Source: an uncultured Candidatus Binatia bacterium (GTDB lineage: Bacteria; Desulfobacterota; Binatia; UBA9968; JAJDTQ01). Taken from it: a stretch of DNA of 64,000 bases. Every line of letters starts with the position of its first letter. Within the stretch, counting starts at the first letter, position 1. Shown piece after piece: positions 6,812-15,876 of the stretch. The notes beneath the pieces are model-generated. The model was not told where the DNA came from. It saw only the letters and a list, made by a program, of their open reading frames with translations, and did not search any database. The translations under genes were made by a program, and so were the position numbers. The stretch is taken from assembly GCA_958295985.1 (NCBI GenBank), contig OY282432.1, positions 558,001 to 622,000 on the forward strand, in the 5' to 3' direction.

Positions 6812-7759
6812 ATGCGCTTCGTCACGTACAGTTTTCGCAGCAAGACCCGGCTCGGGATGATGATCGAGGAGGATCAGATCGTCGATCTGCAAGAGGTCAG
6901 CAAGCGCTATCTTCCGGGGAGCACCGCCTCGTATCTGGACAGCATGCAGACCTTCATCGAGGCAGGCGCCAAGGCCGTCACCACGGCAAGGAAGGCGGCC
7001 CGGTACGTCGAGGGACTGGACTCCAAGGGCGCCCGGAGACTCGCCCAGGCGGGGATGCTGGTGAAACGCAATCGCACCCGGTTGCTGTCGCCGATCCCGG
7101 TGCCGCGAAAGAACGTCATCTGTCTCGGGGTCAACTATCAGGAGCATATCGACGAAGGCGACCGCGTTCGGGACGTCAAGCTCAACACTCCCCAGGCGCC
7201 GGTGTTCTTCACCAAGCCGTCCACCGCCGTTATCGGCGACCAGGGCCGGGTGCTGGCGCATGCGGCCACCGACAAGATCGACTGGGAGGTGGAGTTGGCC
7301 GTGGTCATCGGCAGAAAGGGAAGGAACATTCCTCGGGCCAAGGCCAACGACTACATCTTCGGTTACACGGTTTGTCTGGACATGACCGCCCGCGACCTCC
7401 AGCGCCGGCACCTTCAGTGGTGGAAGGGCAAGTCTCTGGACACCTTCTGCCCGCTGGGACCCAGCATCGTGCACAAGAGCGCCATGCCCGACCCCAAGAG
7501 CGTCCGGCTCCAGTGCCGCGTCAACGGCGAGACCATGCAGGACGGCAACACGCGCGACATGATCTTCGACATCCCCACGACCATCGAGTCGCTGTCCCAC
7601 GGCCTGACCCTGGAACCCGGCGACATCATCAGCACCGGAACACCCTCAGGGGTAGGCTTCGCCCGGACTCCGCCCATCTTCCTCCACCCCGGGGACAAGG
7701 TGGAAGGGGAAGTGGACGGCATCGGCGTCCTGGAGGTCAAGATCGCCGCGGCGCGCTAG
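6812..7759 (+). CDS. Fumarylacetoacetate hydrolase (FAH) family protein
   Basis: The 315-residue protein has the small N-terminal domain and the C-terminal FAH fold used by many C-C bond hydrolases, decarboxylases and isomerases of aromatic catabolism. The metal site is visible: E159 and E161 in DWEVEL, and D190 in TVCLDMTARD. The motif ISTGTPSGVGF near residue 271 is the family hallmark, and the entry NVICLGVNYQEH is also typical. Family members act on 2-oxo acid or acylpyruvate products of ring cleavage, so it may work with the dioxygenase operon 4 kb away, but this is inference. The ATG is preceded by AGGAGG. Confidence 0.88.
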   Translation: MRFVTYSFRSKTRLGMMIEEDQIVDLQEVSKRYLPGSTASYLDSMQTFIEAGAKAVTTARKAARYVEGLDSKGARRLAQAGMLVKRNRTRLLSPIPVPRKNVICLGVNYQEHIDEGDRVRDVKLNTPQAPVFFTKPSTAVIGDQGRVLAHAATDKIDWEVELAVVIGRKGRNIPRAKANDYIFGYTVCLDMTARDLQRRHLQWWKGKSLDTFCPLGPSIVHKSAMPDPKSVRLQCRVNGETMQDGNTRDMIFDIPTTIESLSHGLTLEPGDIISTGTPSGVGFARTPPIFLHPGDKVEGEVDGIGVLEVKIAAAR

Positions 7760-7819
7760 CGGCCTGGCCGGTTAGCGCGTATTCTATAAGTATAACGCTC
7801 GGACCGCAGGGAGTCCGTT

Positions 7820-8020
7820 GTGGTCATCCGTATCAACGGCAAGGACAGCGAGGTGCCGCCGGATATCAGCGTCGCTCAACTCCTGGAGGACCTGGAGCTC
7901 CGGCCCGGGCGCGTGGTGGTCGAGCTCAACGCCGAGGTCCTCTCGCGAAACGCACACCCCGGCACGCGCCTGAAACAGGGCGACGAGGTCGAGATCGTTC
8001 AATTCGTCGGCGGTGGATGA
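7820..8020 (+). CDS. thiS: Sulfur carrier protein ThiS
   Basis: This 66-residue ubiquitin-like protein ends in Gly-Gly-Gly, with the diglycine tail that is adenylated and turned into a thiocarboxylate donating sulfur to the thiazole of thiamine. The strand [11 protein letters not shown] and the segment [10 protein letters not shown] are typical. The start is GTG at 7820 with GGGAG upstream. Its stop overlaps the start of thiG by 8 bp, so the two proteins, which act together, are translationally coupled. The activating enzyme ThiF is not encoded in the window. The region upstream has an AT-rich -10-like TATAAG but no recognisable TPP riboswitch. Confidence 0.9.
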   Translation: MVIRINGKDSEVPPDISVAQLLEDLELRPGRVVVELNAEVLSRNAHPGTRLKQGDEVEIVQFVGGG

Positions 8021-8816
8021 AGTCATGACCCAACCCCCAACATCCTCCGACTGCCTGCGGCTGGCGGGGAAAGAGTACCGGTCGCGGCTGATCGTCGGCA
8101 CGGGGAAGTACCGCGACTTCGAGGAGACCCGCCGCGCCATCGAGGTTTCCGGGGCGGAGATCGTCACGGTGGCGGTAAGGCGGGTCAATATCGTCGACCG
8201 GGACCGGGAAAACCTGCTGGACTACCTGGACCCCGGGAAGTTCACCCTCCTTCCCAACACCGCGGGCTGCTACACGCCGGATGAAGCCGTGCGCACCTGC
8301 CGCCTGGCCCGTGAGGCCGGGGTCGGCGACATGGTCAAGCTCGAGGTCATCGGCGACGACAAGACTCTGTTCCCCGACACGCCGGGCACCCTGGAGGCCG
8401 CGCGGCTGCTGGTGGAGGACGGCTTTACGGTGCTGCCGTACATCAGCGACGACGTGGTCACCGCCAAGAAGCTCGAAGACATGGGCTGCGCCGCGGTCAT
8501 GCCTCTGGCCGCGCCCATCGGCTCGGGCCTGGGCATCCGCAATCCCTACAACATCCGCATCATCCAGGAGAGCGTGTCCATCCCGGTCATCGTGGACGCC
8601 GGCGTGGGCACGGCGTCGGACGCGGCCATCGTCATGGAGATGGGCTGTGACGGGGTGCTCATGAACACCGCCATCGCCGGCGCCAGGGACCCCATTCTCA
8701 TGGCCGACGCCATGAAGCAGGCCGTCGAGGCCGGGCGCAAGGCATTTCTGGCCGGCCGCATCCCCAGGAAACTCTACGCCACGGCCTCGAGTCCGATCGA
8801 GGGCCTTCTTACCTGA
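8013..8816 (+). CDS. thiG: Thiazole synthase ThiG
   Basis: The 267-residue TIM-barrel protein forms the thiazole phosphate ring of thiamine from deoxyxylulose phosphate, dehydroglycine and ThiS thiocarboxylate. The Schiff-base lysine is K109 in [10 protein letters not shown]. Other signatures are [29 protein letters not shown] and [15 protein letters not shown], all in the family order. Length and ends fit the family. Translation could begin at the ATG at 8013 or four codons later at 8025; the first overlaps thiS. It is the middle gene of a thiS-thiG-thiE unit. Confidence 0.95.
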   Translation: MDEVMTQPPTSSDCLRLAGKEYRSRLIVGTGKYRDFEETRRAIEVSGAEIVTVAVRRVNIVDRDRENLLDYLDPGKFTLLPNTAGCYTPDEAVRTCRLAREAGVGDMVKLEVIGDDKTLFPDTPGTLEAARLLVEDGFTVLPYISDDVVTAKKLEDMGCAAVMPLAAPIGSGLGIRNPYNIRIIQESVSIPVIVDAGVGTASDAAIVMEMGCDGVLMNTAIAGARDPILMADAMKQAVEAGRKAFLAGRIPRKLYATASSPIEGLLT

Positions 8817-8851
8817 CCGACGGTCGCAAACGGCCACCAGGCAACCGACCC

Positions 8852-9478
8852 TTGAGAACCGTCGATTTCGACCTGTATCTCGTCACCGACCGCAAGACCA
8901 CCGGGGGCCGCGAGTTGTCGTGGGTGCTGGAGCAGGCTCTGGAGGGCGGCGTCCGCGCCGTGCAGCTCCGGGAGAAGGACCTGGGCGGCCGGGCGCTGCT
9001 GGAGTTGGCCCGAGACGTGAAGCGGCTTTGCGACCGCTACGGCGCCGAGCTCTTCGTCAACGACCGCGTGGACGTGGCCCTGGCCGCGGACGTCGCCGGC
9101 GTACACTTGGCGGCGAATTCCATGCCCGTGAAAGTCGCCCGGGAACTCCTCGGTCCGGACCGGAAGATCGGCGTCTCCACGCATTCCCCCGCGGAAGTCC
9201 GCACGGCCTCGGACGCGGGCGCGGACTTCGTCCTGTTCGGACCCGTCTACGCCACCTCCTCCAAGCTGCCCTTCGGAGACCCCCAGGGCCCCGCCTCGCT
9301 CAAGGCCGCCACGGATTGTACGTCGCTGCCGGTCTTTGCCATAGGCGGCATCGAGCAGCGCCACCTGCCCGAGATCAAGGCCCACGGCACTGCGCGCATC
9401 GCCCTCATCTCCGCCATTTCCGAAGCACCCGGTCCCCGGGCCGCTGCACGGGACCTGCTGGCGGCGTTGCGGGCGTGA
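8852..9478 (+). CDS. thiE: Thiamine phosphate synthase ThiE
   Basis: The 208-residue TIM-barrel enzyme joins the pyrimidine and thiazole halves to make thiamine monophosphate. The family motifs are present in order: LYLVTDRK at the start, QLREKD at 38-43, FVNDRVDVA at 68-76, GVHL at 83-86, GVSTHS, FGPVYATSSK and FAIGGI. The start is a TTG at 8852; no ATG or GTG fits the N-terminal alignment better. It lies 35 bp after thiG and completes a small thiamine operon. The kinase and pyrimidine-synthesis genes are not nearby. Confidence 0.93.
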   Translation: MRTVDFDLYLVTDRKTTGGRELSWVLEQALEGGVRAVQLREKDLGGRALLELARDVKRLCDRYGAELFVNDRVDVALAADVAGVHLAANSMPVKVARELLGPDRKIGVSTHSPAEVRTASDAGADFVLFGPVYATSSKLPFGDPQGPASLKAATDCTSLPVFAIGGIEQRHLPEIKAHGTARIALISAISEAPGPRAAARDLLAALRA

Positions 9479-9485
9479 ATCGCAT

Positions 9486-9513
9486 TTGAGTGTCGTCCGC
9501 GGTTTGATATATG
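9486..9513 (+). promoter_or_regulatory. Predicted promoter of the cysteine hydrolase gene
   Basis: TTGAGT (9486-9491), 16 bp, and TATATG (9508-9513). The -10 is preceded by TGA, making an extended -10 (TGnTATATG). Transcription would start near 9520, just before the GAGGAGG ribosome site and the ATG at 9538. Confidence 0.5.
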
Positions 9514-9537
9514 CTACGGCCCACGAGGAGGACGAGA

Positions 9538-10245
9538 ATGAGAGATTGGGAAAAGATCATCCCGGAGTATGACCGCAAGGTCTACGAGAAGGCCGGTTAC
9601 ACCGGCAAGCAGGCGTTCGGACAGCGTCCGGCATTGCTGATCATCGACGTCATCACCTCCTTTACCGGGACCCGGCCCCAGGAAACCCTGGCCGCCATCG
9701 ACGAGTTCCGGTCGAGCTGCGGCAAGGCCGCCTGGCAGGCGCTGCCGCACATCCGGAAACTGCTGGTCGCGTGCCGCAAGAGCAAGGTGCCGGTGATCTA
9801 CTCCACCAGCGATCCCGACTTCAAGGCGGTGTTCGGCAACGCCACCAAGCGTGTCAGGGAGCCCACCACCATGACCGACCTGGCGGTGGAATTCCCGCAG
9901 ATGATCCGCCCGCGCAAGGACGAGTACGTGGTGCACAAGGCCCGCGCCAGCGCGTTCTTCGGCACCCACCTGATCACCTACCTGACGCGCAAGAACGTGG
10001 ATTCGCTCATCGTCACCGGCTGCTCGACCTCCGGCTGCGTCCGGTCCAGCGTCATCGACGGCTACTCCTACGGCTTTCCCGTGTTCGTGGTGGAGGAAGG
10101 GACGTTCGACCGCTCCCAGTTCTCGCACCTCGTGAACCTTTACGAGATGAACAGCAAGTACGCGACGGTGGTGACCCGGGCGGAGGCCGTGGCCCACGTC
10201 GAGTCGCTGCACGCCGGCCCGGGGCTCCGGGCGGCGCAGCGGTAG
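9538..10245 (+). CDS. Isochorismatase-like cysteine hydrolase (N-carbamoylsarcosine amidase type)
   Basis: The 235-residue protein has the Asp-Lys-Cys catalytic triad of the family: D37 in LLIIDVIT, K134 in VVHKARASAFFGT, and C167 in TGCSTSGCVRSS. The TSGCVR phrase and the long N-terminus (DWEKIIPEYDRKVYEKAGY) match the amidase branch acting on N-carbamoyl compounds rather than isochorismate. The ATG at 9538 is chosen because it follows GAGGAGG; an in-frame ATG at 9511 would lie in the promoter. The next gene, a short-chain dehydrogenase, follows after 85 bp on the same strand. The substrate is unknown; hydrolysis of an amide in a catabolic pathway is likely. Confidence 0.85.
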   Translation: MRDWEKIIPEYDRKVYEKAGYTGKQAFGQRPALLIIDVITSFTGTRPQETLAAIDEFRSSCGKAAWQALPHIRKLLVACRKSKVPVIYSTSDPDFKAVFGNATKRVREPTTMTDLAVEFPQMIRPRKDEYVVHKARASAFFGTHLITYLTRKNVDSLIVTGCSTSGCVRSSVIDGYSYGFPVFVVEEGTFDRSQFSHLVNLYEMNSKYATVVTRAEAVAHVESLHAGPGLRAAQR

Positions 10246-10330
10246 GGAGGCCGGCCGCACGGATGCGGCGCTTCGGCCACGGCCGTAGCGGGCGCTCGAA
10301 AAGCAGGGAGAACAGGCAGGGGGAGATTCA

Positions 10331-11131
10331 ATGAGAGACCTGGGACTCAAGGACAAAGTGGTTCTGATCACCGGCGGCGCCGGCGTGCTGGGCACGGCCT
10401 TCTCGCAGGGCTTCGCCGATCACGGCGCGAAGCTGGCCATCAACGACCTCAAGGAAGAAAAGGCCCTGGAGTGCATCGGCAAGCTCACCGGGCCGGCCGT
10501 CGAAGCAGTGCCCGCCACCGGCGACGTCTCCGATGACGCGGACGTGGCCCGCATGGTGGCCGGGGTGGTGGAACGCTTCGGCGCCATCGACGTGGTGGTC
10601 AATGCCGCGGCCGTACAGATCTATCCGCCCAAGAGTATCACGGACATGGAGCCCGGCGAATGGGACTTCGTGCTGGACATCTGCCTCAAGGCCGCCTACC
10701 TGAGCACACGCCACGTGGCGCCGGTGATGAAGCGCCGGGGCGGCGGCAAAATCGTCAACATCGCCTCCATCGCGGGACACCGGGGCACCGCCGGCGGCGC
10801 CGCCTACAGCGCGGCCAAGGGCGGCGTCGTCATGCTCACCCGACAGATGGCCGTGGAGCTGGGCCGGGACAACATCAACGTCAACTCCGTCAGCCCGGGT
10901 TTCACGCCCAACCGCCTGACCACCATCTACGAGTACGAGGCCCTCGCGAAGGGCGCCGGCCAAGGCCCCGAGCCCTCCCACGCCGCCGGCGAGTTCACCC
11001 CGCCCGCCCTTGGACGCAAAGGCGAGGTCGAAGACTTCGTCGGCCCGGTGCTGTTCCTGGCCTCCCGCTGGGCCGACTACATCACCGGCGCGGACCTGCC
11101 GGTGGAGGGAGGGCGGATGGCGGCGCGGTAA
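10331..11131 (+). CDS. Short-chain dehydrogenase/reductase (SDR)
   Basis: The 266-residue protein is a classical SDR oxidoreductase. The nucleotide-binding loop TGGAGVLG is at 14-21, the structural NAAA (variant of NNAG) at 91-94, and the catalytic S146, Y159 and K163 are in the usual spacing (IASIAG, YSAAKGG). The acidic residue in INDLKEEK at the end of the second strand suggests NAD rather than NADP. The C-terminus ITGADLPVEGG is typical. The gene has an AGGGGGAG ribosome site. The substrate is unknown; SDRs of this kind oxidise or reduce hydroxyl and keto groups, including dihydrodiols formed by ring-hydroxylating dioxygenases. Confidence 0.88.
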   Translation: MRDLGLKDKVVLITGGAGVLGTAFSQGFADHGAKLAINDLKEEKALECIGKLTGPAVEAVPATGDVSDDADVARMVAGVVERFGAIDVVVNAAAVQIYPPKSITDMEPGEWDFVLDICLKAAYLSTRHVAPVMKRRGGGKIVNIASIAGHRGTAGGAAYSAAKGGVVMLTRQMAVELGRDNINVNSVSPGFTPNRLTTIYEYEALAKGAGQGPEPSHAAGEFTPPALGRKGEVEDFVGPVLFLASRWADYITGADLPVEGGRMAAR

Positions 11132-11257
11132 CCGGCACGCGGCGTCCATGACGGAACCGGCGGGAAGCCGCTGCAAAGCTTGCCGAAGCACGCCCCCGAC
11201 TGTTAGATTGACGGTTGCCCTCTGACTGAGGGTTCCCCTCTGACGCAACCTGTCCTG

Positions 11258-11333
<76 letters not shown>

Positions 11334-11380
11334 GTCTTCTTCGTACCGTGCCCGATGGCCTGTTCGGCCTGTCACGACCG

Positions 11381-12610
11381 TCAGTAGTACCGGGTCTCCA
11401 GGTCCACCTCGCCCCAGCTCTCGGCTTCCATCATCATGGACCAGCGGGCGTAGAATTGACGGAGGCGCCTGCCGCCGCCGAAGGCGCCGGACTTTTCCTC
11501 GTGTCCGAGGTGGGCCTGGATGTTCTGGGGGTATCGCCGGGCGACCACGCCGCGGGCAGTGCCGGTGCACTGCTCCCAGTTGTTCATGTCGTCCTGCTCG
11601 AGGTTGCCGCTGGGTCCGAAGGTCTGGGTGAGGTGCCGGCGCATGGCGGTCTTCACTTCCGGGGGCGCTTCCTTGTCAACGACGCAGTAGGACCAGATCT
11701 CGGTCTTCTCCGGGCCTCTGGGGTGCCAGACGCGGATCATGTGGCGGATGAAGTTCGGCGAGACGTTGGGGAAGACGGTGGTGACCAGCCCTGCCTGTTG
11801 GGCGAGGTCGGGGCCGATGCGTTGGACCGTCTCGTCGAAGTGGTCGAGCAGGTAGTCCCGGAAGATGCCTCCGGCAACCCGGGTGAAACCGATGTCGTCG
11901 GCATAGGGGCGGGGTTCCTCGTTGGTGCGGGGGTAGGACAGGTCGTCGACGGGGACCTCGCGGACCGACACGTGGGTGACGGTGTGGTGGCCGTCGTCCC
12001 CGAAGAAATTGTCCGCGGCATACTTCCAGTTGGCGTTCATGATCCACTTGTGCACGCCGCCGATGATCTCGGTGCCGCCGGCGCGCCGGTCGAACATGAC
12101 CCCCAACTCCTGCTCCTGGCCGCCGAGATACTCCAGCAGGGGCGGGGCCTTGGGGTCGAAGGTGGCAAAGATCAGCCCTCTGTAGCTGTCCAGTTGGGCC
12201 ACTTCCACCAGGCCCCACTGCGTCATGTCCAGCTCGCCACTGTAGATCTCCTTCATGCCGGGCACGCCGATGAGCTTGCCGTCGTTGCCGTAGCACCAGC
12301 CGTGGTAGGTGCACATGAACGACGCGGCATTGCCCCGGTCGGCGCGGCACACCCGGTTTCCCCGGTGACGGCACATGTTCAGGAACGCCCGGATGACGCC
12401 GTCCGCGCCCCGGCATAGCAGTACCGGGTCCTCGCCCATGTACGTGGCGAGGAAGTCGTTGGGATTGGGGATCTGGGTCTCGTGTCCCAGGAACAGCCAG
12501 CAGCGTGCGAAGATCCGCTCCAACTCCTGCCGGTAGATGTCCCGGGAGACGAAGATCCGGCGGTCCAGCAACCCCTGCCGGGTGTCCACGAGATCGTTCA
12601 GGTGATCCAT
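11381..12610 (-). CDS. Rieske ring-hydroxylating dioxygenase, alpha subunit (copy 1)
   Basis: The 409-residue protein is the catalytic subunit of an aromatic ring-hydroxylating dioxygenase. The Rieske cluster ligands are C80, H82, C100 and H103 (CRH with 17 residues then CTYH). The mononuclear iron ligands are likely H208 and H213 in [13 protein letters not shown], with D205 bridging as in naphthalene dioxygenase, and an Asp of QDDMNNW at 340-341. The ATG at 12608-12610 gives MDHLNDLVD, matching its paralogue. It is the last gene of an alpha-beta-alpha operon, 11 bp after the beta subunit. No ferredoxin or reductase is nearby, so electrons must come from elsewhere. Confidence 0.92.
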   Translation of the reverse strand: MDHLNDLVDTRQGLLDRRIFVSRDIYRQELERIFARCWLFLGHETQIPNPNDFLATYMGEDPVLLCRGADGVIRAFLNMCRHRGNRVCRADRGNAASFMCTYHGWCYGNDGKLIGVPGMKEIYSGELDMTQWGLVEVAQLDSYRGLIFATFDPKAPPLLEYLGGQEQELGVMFDRRAGGTEIIGGVHKWIMNANWKYAADNFFGDDGHHTVTHVSVREVPVDDLSYPRTNEEPRPYADDIGFTRVAGGIFRDYLLDHFDETVQRIGPDLAQQAGLVTTVFPNVSPNFIRHMIRVWHPRGPEKTEIWSYCVVDKEAPPEVKTAMRRHLTQTFGPSGNLEQDDMNNWEQCTGTARGVVARRYPQNIQAHLGHEEKSGAFGGGRRLRQFYARWSMMMEAESWGEVDLETRYY

Positions 12611-12621
12611 CCCGCTGCCCC

Positions 12622-13134
12622 CTAGAAAAAGATGCTCAGGTTGGGAGATTGCAGCACCGCCTGATCCAGCACGATGGTACGGCGGGCGATCTTCCACTCG
12701 TCGCCGACCCTTCGCAGCACGTCGTCCCGTTCGCCCACGAAGACGTCCTGGCTGTGCTCGAGCTGGGTCCGGTACACCATGAAGTAGGAGCGCACCCGCA
12801 GCTCGGATTCGTTCTCGCCGGATTCCACCTGCACGTTGGTGACCAGATGGCGCGTGCGGGACGGCGGCACTTCCGACCACGCCATGCCCGTGGCCAGACG
12901 CGCCACGCGGGTGCGCAACGTCTCCTTGGTCTCTTCGAACAGCGCCAGCTCTCCGGGCTTGGAAACGCTGTCCGCCGGATCGCTGCTTTCCCACGGGTTC
13001 GTCCGTTCCGGCATCCAGTAGACGATGTCGTCGGTGAAGAGCTCCAGCCACGCCTCGAAGGCGCGATCATCCAGAAGCCGCGCCTCGCGGACGAGGAAGT
13101 CATGGATCTCATGCCAAAGATCGTGGTCGTTCAC
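12622..13134 (-). CDS. Ring-hydroxylating dioxygenase, beta subunit
   Basis: The 170-residue protein matches the small subunit of aromatic-ring-hydroxylating dioxygenases, an NTF2-like fold. Typical segments are [42 protein letters not shown] and a C-terminus with [15 protein letters not shown]. It stabilises the alpha trimer and has no cofactor. The start is a GTG at 13132-13134 with GGAGG just upstream; longer frames over this area come from other reading frames. It lies between two alpha genes and could pair with either. The gap to the upstream alpha gene is 50 bp. Confidence 0.9.
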   Translation of the reverse strand: MNDHDLWHEIHDFLVREARLLDDRAFEAWLELFTDDIVYWMPERTNPWESSDPADSVSKPGELALFEETKETLRTRVARLATGMAWSEVPPSRTRHLVTNVQVESGENESELRVRSYFMVYRTQLEHSQDVFVGERDDVLRRVGDEWKIARRTIVLDQAVLQSPNLSIFF

Positions 13135-13184
13135 GTTGCCTCCGCCTTGCCGTGGTGTCCCGTGCGCAGGAGCCTGCGGGGCCG

Positions 13185-14411
13185 TCACCAGTACCGGGTC
13201 TCCAGATCGACGTCGGACCAGCTCTCCGCATTCATCATCATCTCCCACCGGGAGTAGAACGCCCGCAGGCGCCTGCCGCCGCCGATGGGCGGGCAGCGGT
13301 CCTCGTGTCCCAGATGGGCCTGGATGTTCTGCGGGTATCGCCGGGCCACCACGCCCCGCGCGGTGTCGGTGCACTGGATCCAGTTGTTCATGTCGTCCTG
13401 CTCCAGGTTCCCGGCCGGGCCGAAGGTCTGGGTCAGGTGCAGCCGCATGGCGGTCTTCACTTCCGCGGGCGCGTCCTTGTCCACCACGCAGTACGACCAG
13501 ATCTCGGTCTTGTCCGGACCCTTGGGGTGCCACAGCCGGATCATGTGCCGGCTGAAATTCGGCGACAGGTTGGGGAATACGGTGGTCACCAGCCCGGGAC
13601 GTTCGGCGCGCTCGGGGCCGATGCGCTGCACCAACTCGTCGAAATGCTCGGAGTGGTAGTCGCGTATGACGCCTTCGGCGACCCGGGAGAGCCCGCGGTC
13701 GGTATCGGGGCGTGCATCGTCGTTGGTCTGCGGGTAGTACCGGACGTCCACGGGCACACGGCGCACCGACGCGTGGGTGACCGTGTGGTGCCCGTCGTCG
13801 CCGAAGAAATTGTCCGCGGCGTACTTCCAGTTGGCGTCCATGACCCATTTGTGCACGCCGCCGATGACCTCGGTGCCGCGGGCGCGCCGGTCGAACATGA
13901 AGCTCAGCTCCTGATCCTGGCCGCCGAGATATTCCAGCAGCGGCGGGGCCTTGGGGTCGAAGGTGGCGAAGACCAGCCCCTTGTGCGTGTCGAGTTGGGC
14001 TACTTCCACCAGCCCCCACTGCGTCATGTCCAGCTCGCCGCTGTAGATCTCCTTCATGCCGGGCACGCCGATGAGCTTGCCGTCGTTGCCGTAGCACCAG
14101 CCGTGGTAGGTGCACATGAACGACCTGGCGTTGCCCTGGTCCGCCCGGCACACCCGGTTACCCCGGTGGCGGCACATGTTCAGGAACGCCCGCACCTTCC
14201 CGTCGTCGCCTCGACAGAGCAGCACGGGATCCTCCCCCATGTAGGTGGCGAGAAAGTCGTTGGGGTTGGGGATCTGGGTCTCGTGCCCGAGAAAGAGCCA
14301 GCAGCGCGCGAAGATCCGCTCCAGCTCCTGCTCGTAGATGTCCCGTGAGACGAAGACCCGGCGATTCAGCAAGCCCTGTTCCGCATCAACGAATTCGTTC
14401 ATGTGATCCAT
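13185..14411 (-). CDS. Rieske ring-hydroxylating dioxygenase, alpha subunit (copy 2)
   Basis: This 408-residue catalytic subunit is a close paralogue of the one at 11381-12610. All Rieske ligands (C80, H82, C100, H103) and the iron site [13 protein letters not shown] are kept. The first 200 residues and the last 130 are almost the same in both copies. Most differences lie between about residues 215 and 275, right after the iron ligands, where the substrate pocket is formed. The ATG at 14409-14411 is chosen by alignment with copy 1; an in-frame ATG at 14438 would add nine residues. It is the first gene of the operon. Confidence 0.92.
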   Translation of the reverse strand: MDHMNEFVDAEQGLLNRRVFVSRDIYEQELERIFARCWLFLGHETQIPNPNDFLATYMGEDPVLLCRGDDGKVRAFLNMCRHRGNRVCRADQGNARSFMCTYHGWCYGNDGKLIGVPGMKEIYSGELDMTQWGLVEVAQLDTHKGLVFATFDPKAPPLLEYLGGQDQELSFMFDRRARGTEVIGGVHKWVMDANWKYAADNFFGDDGHHTVTHASVRRVPVDVRYYPQTNDDARPDTDRGLSRVAEGVIRDYHSEHFDELVQRIGPERAERPGLVTTVFPNLSPNFSRHMIRLWHPKGPDKTEIWSYCVVDKDAPAEVKTAMRLHLTQTFGPAGNLEQDDMNNWIQCTDTARGVVARRYPQNIQAHLGHEDRCPPIGGGRRLRAFYSRWEMMMNAESWSDVDLETRYW

Positions 14412-14458
14412 CCCGTTCGCTCGAACCGTTCGGCTCACGCCTCGGCCCGCGTTCGTCG

Positions 14459-14480
14459 ATTAGTCTAATTGGTCTAGTGT
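14459..14480. promoter_or_regulatory. Possible operator between the divergent catabolic operons
   Basis: ATTAGTCTAAT (14459-14469) is an inverted repeat with one central base. It is followed at once by TTGGTCTAGTG, which resembles the TGGTC half-site of FadR-type GntR regulators. It lies 48 bp before the upstream alpha gene, in the gap from which both catabolic operons start. No regulator gene is present in the window to support it. Confidence 0.25.
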
Positions 14481-14567
14481 CCTGTCGGGTGATTCCGTGG
14501 CGATTATATAGGGTTCCGGCGGATGCCTGTCAACTTGAAACCTTGCCGGCCTTCACCGGCGCCCGGC

Positions 14568-14597
14568 TTGACACCGTTCCTTCCTGCGGCATAGTAG
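14568..14597 (+). promoter_or_regulatory. Predicted promoter of the CoA-transferase/hydratase operon
   Basis: A perfect TTGACA (14568-14573) is followed by CATAGT at 14590-14595 (16 bp) or TAGTAG at 14592-14597 (18 bp). Transcription would start near 14602, about 24 bases before the GTG at 14626. A seven-codon frame (ATG at 14606, stop overlapping the GTG) lies in this short leader. Confidence 0.5.
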
Positions 14598-14625
14598 CCT
14601 GTACCATGAAGGGCGTTGCAAGACA

Positions 14626-15840
14626 GTGAAGGCCGGCGCGCCTCCCTTGTCCGGAGTCCGCGTCCTCGACTTCGGGCACGTGCTCGCGGCGCCGTTCTGC
14701 ACCCGGCTGCTGGCGGACCTGGGCGCGGACGTGGTCCGGATCGAGAGCAGCAAGCATCCCGACTACCCGTGGCCGTCTTCCTACCGGCACCCGGACGGCC
14801 GCCATGCCTCCTACTTGAACACCAACCGGAACAAGCGCTCGGTGACCCTCGACCTGAAACACCCGGCGGGCCGTGATATCGCCCGGCGTCTGGCCGCGGC
14901 CGCGGACGTCGTGGTGGAGAACTTCAGCGCAGGGGTCATGTCGCGGCTGGGACTGGGGTACGAGACGCTCAAGACGTCCAACCCCCGGCTGATATTCGCC
15001 AGCATGTCGGGATACGGCAACAGCGGCCCGCGCCGCGACTGGACCAGCATGAACATGAACCTGCAAGGATACGCGGGTCTCATGCAGGTCACCGGCGCGG
15101 CGGAGGATCCGCCCACCGCCATCTCGAATTCCTGGAACGATTACATCGGCGGGCTCCACACCTGCTACGCGATTATCGGCGCCCTCACCGAACGCGAGGC
15201 CACCGGCAAGGGAATCCATCTGGACATCGGCCAGTTCGAGTGCAGCGTGTCGATGATCGCACCGCTTCTCCTGTTCAGCGCGGTGAAGCATAGGAACCCC
15301 GCAAGGATGGGCGTTCGCTCGGTCCGCTTCGCCCCCCAGGGAGTCTATCGTTGCGCCGGACAGGACGAGTGGTGCGCCATCAGCGTTCACGATGACCGGC
15401 AATGGAGGGCGTTGGCCGAGGCCGTGGAGAAGACCATCCCGGGTGCCCGTTTGGCGAGCGAGGCTCGCTTCGCCACCGTGTCCGGACGGATGCGCCATCA
15501 CGACGAGATCGACGAGCGCATCGAGGCGTGGACCGGCGACCTTCCAGGCGCCGAGGTGGAGGCTCGGCTGAAGCGGACCGGGGTGCCCGCGGCACGCATG
15601 CGACGGGTCCGGGACCTGCTGGAGGACGGAGTGCCGTCCATGGCCTACAAGAGAATGACGGAGCCCAGGGTCGGCTCGATGCTGACGACGGCCCTGCCCG
15701 TCGAGCTGTCCGAAAGCTCCCTGCCCGGGGCAACGCCGGCCCCCGGCCTCGGCCAGCACACGCGGGAGGTGCTGCGGGAATGGTTGGAGCTCTCGGACAC
15801 CGAGATCGCAGGACTCGAAGGCGAAGAAGCCCTGGTGTAG
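14626..15840 (+). CDS. CaiB/BaiF family (class III) CoA-transferase, with catalytic Asp
   Basis: The 404-residue protein belongs to the family that moves CoA between carboxylic acids. It has the N-terminal signature LSGVRVLDFGHVLAAPFCTRLLADLGADVVRIE, the segment VVVENFSAGVMSRLGLGYETL and the phrase MSGYGNSGPRRDW. The catalytic aspartate that forms the acyl-anhydride is present as D172 in SWNDYIGG. The C-terminus PGLGQHTREVLREWL is typical. The start is a GTG with no strong ribosome site; a seven-codon frame before it ends in an overlapping TGA and may deliver ribosomes by coupling. It heads an operon of two CoA-transferases and two hotdog proteins. Confidence 0.9.
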   Translation: MKAGAPPLSGVRVLDFGHVLAAPFCTRLLADLGADVVRIESSKHPDYPWPSSYRHPDGRHASYLNTNRNKRSVTLDLKHPAGRDIARRLAAAADVVVENFSAGVMSRLGLGYETLKTSNPRLIFASMSGYGNSGPRRDWTSMNMNLQGYAGLMQVTGAAEDPPTAISNSWNDYIGGLHTCYAIIGALTEREATGKGIHLDIGQFECSVSMIAPLLLFSAVKHRNPARMGVRSVRFAPQGVYRCAGQDEWCAISVHDDRQWRALAEAVEKTIPGARLASEARFATVSGRMRHHDEIDERIEAWTGDLPGAEVEARLKRTGVPAARMRRVRDLLEDGVPSMAYKRMTEPRVGSMLTTALPVELSESSLPGATPAPGLGQHTREVLREWLELSDTEIAGLEGEEALV

Positions 15841-15876
15841 TCCCCTCCGACCGATCCGAACGCCACAGGACAGTCC

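Noticed and set aside
7760-7819. TPP riboswitch upstream of thiS
   Set aside because: Only 60 bases separate thiS from the preceding gene and no conserved riboswitch core is visible.
11334-11380. Possible hairpin (GGCCTGTTCGGCC) at the end of the dioxygenase operon
   Set aside because: The four-base stem is too short to support a terminator call.
13051-14151. Long minus-strand frames overlapping the dioxygenase genes in other phases
   Set aside because: They join unrelated phases. Each subunit is fully explained by its own frame with proper start and motifs.
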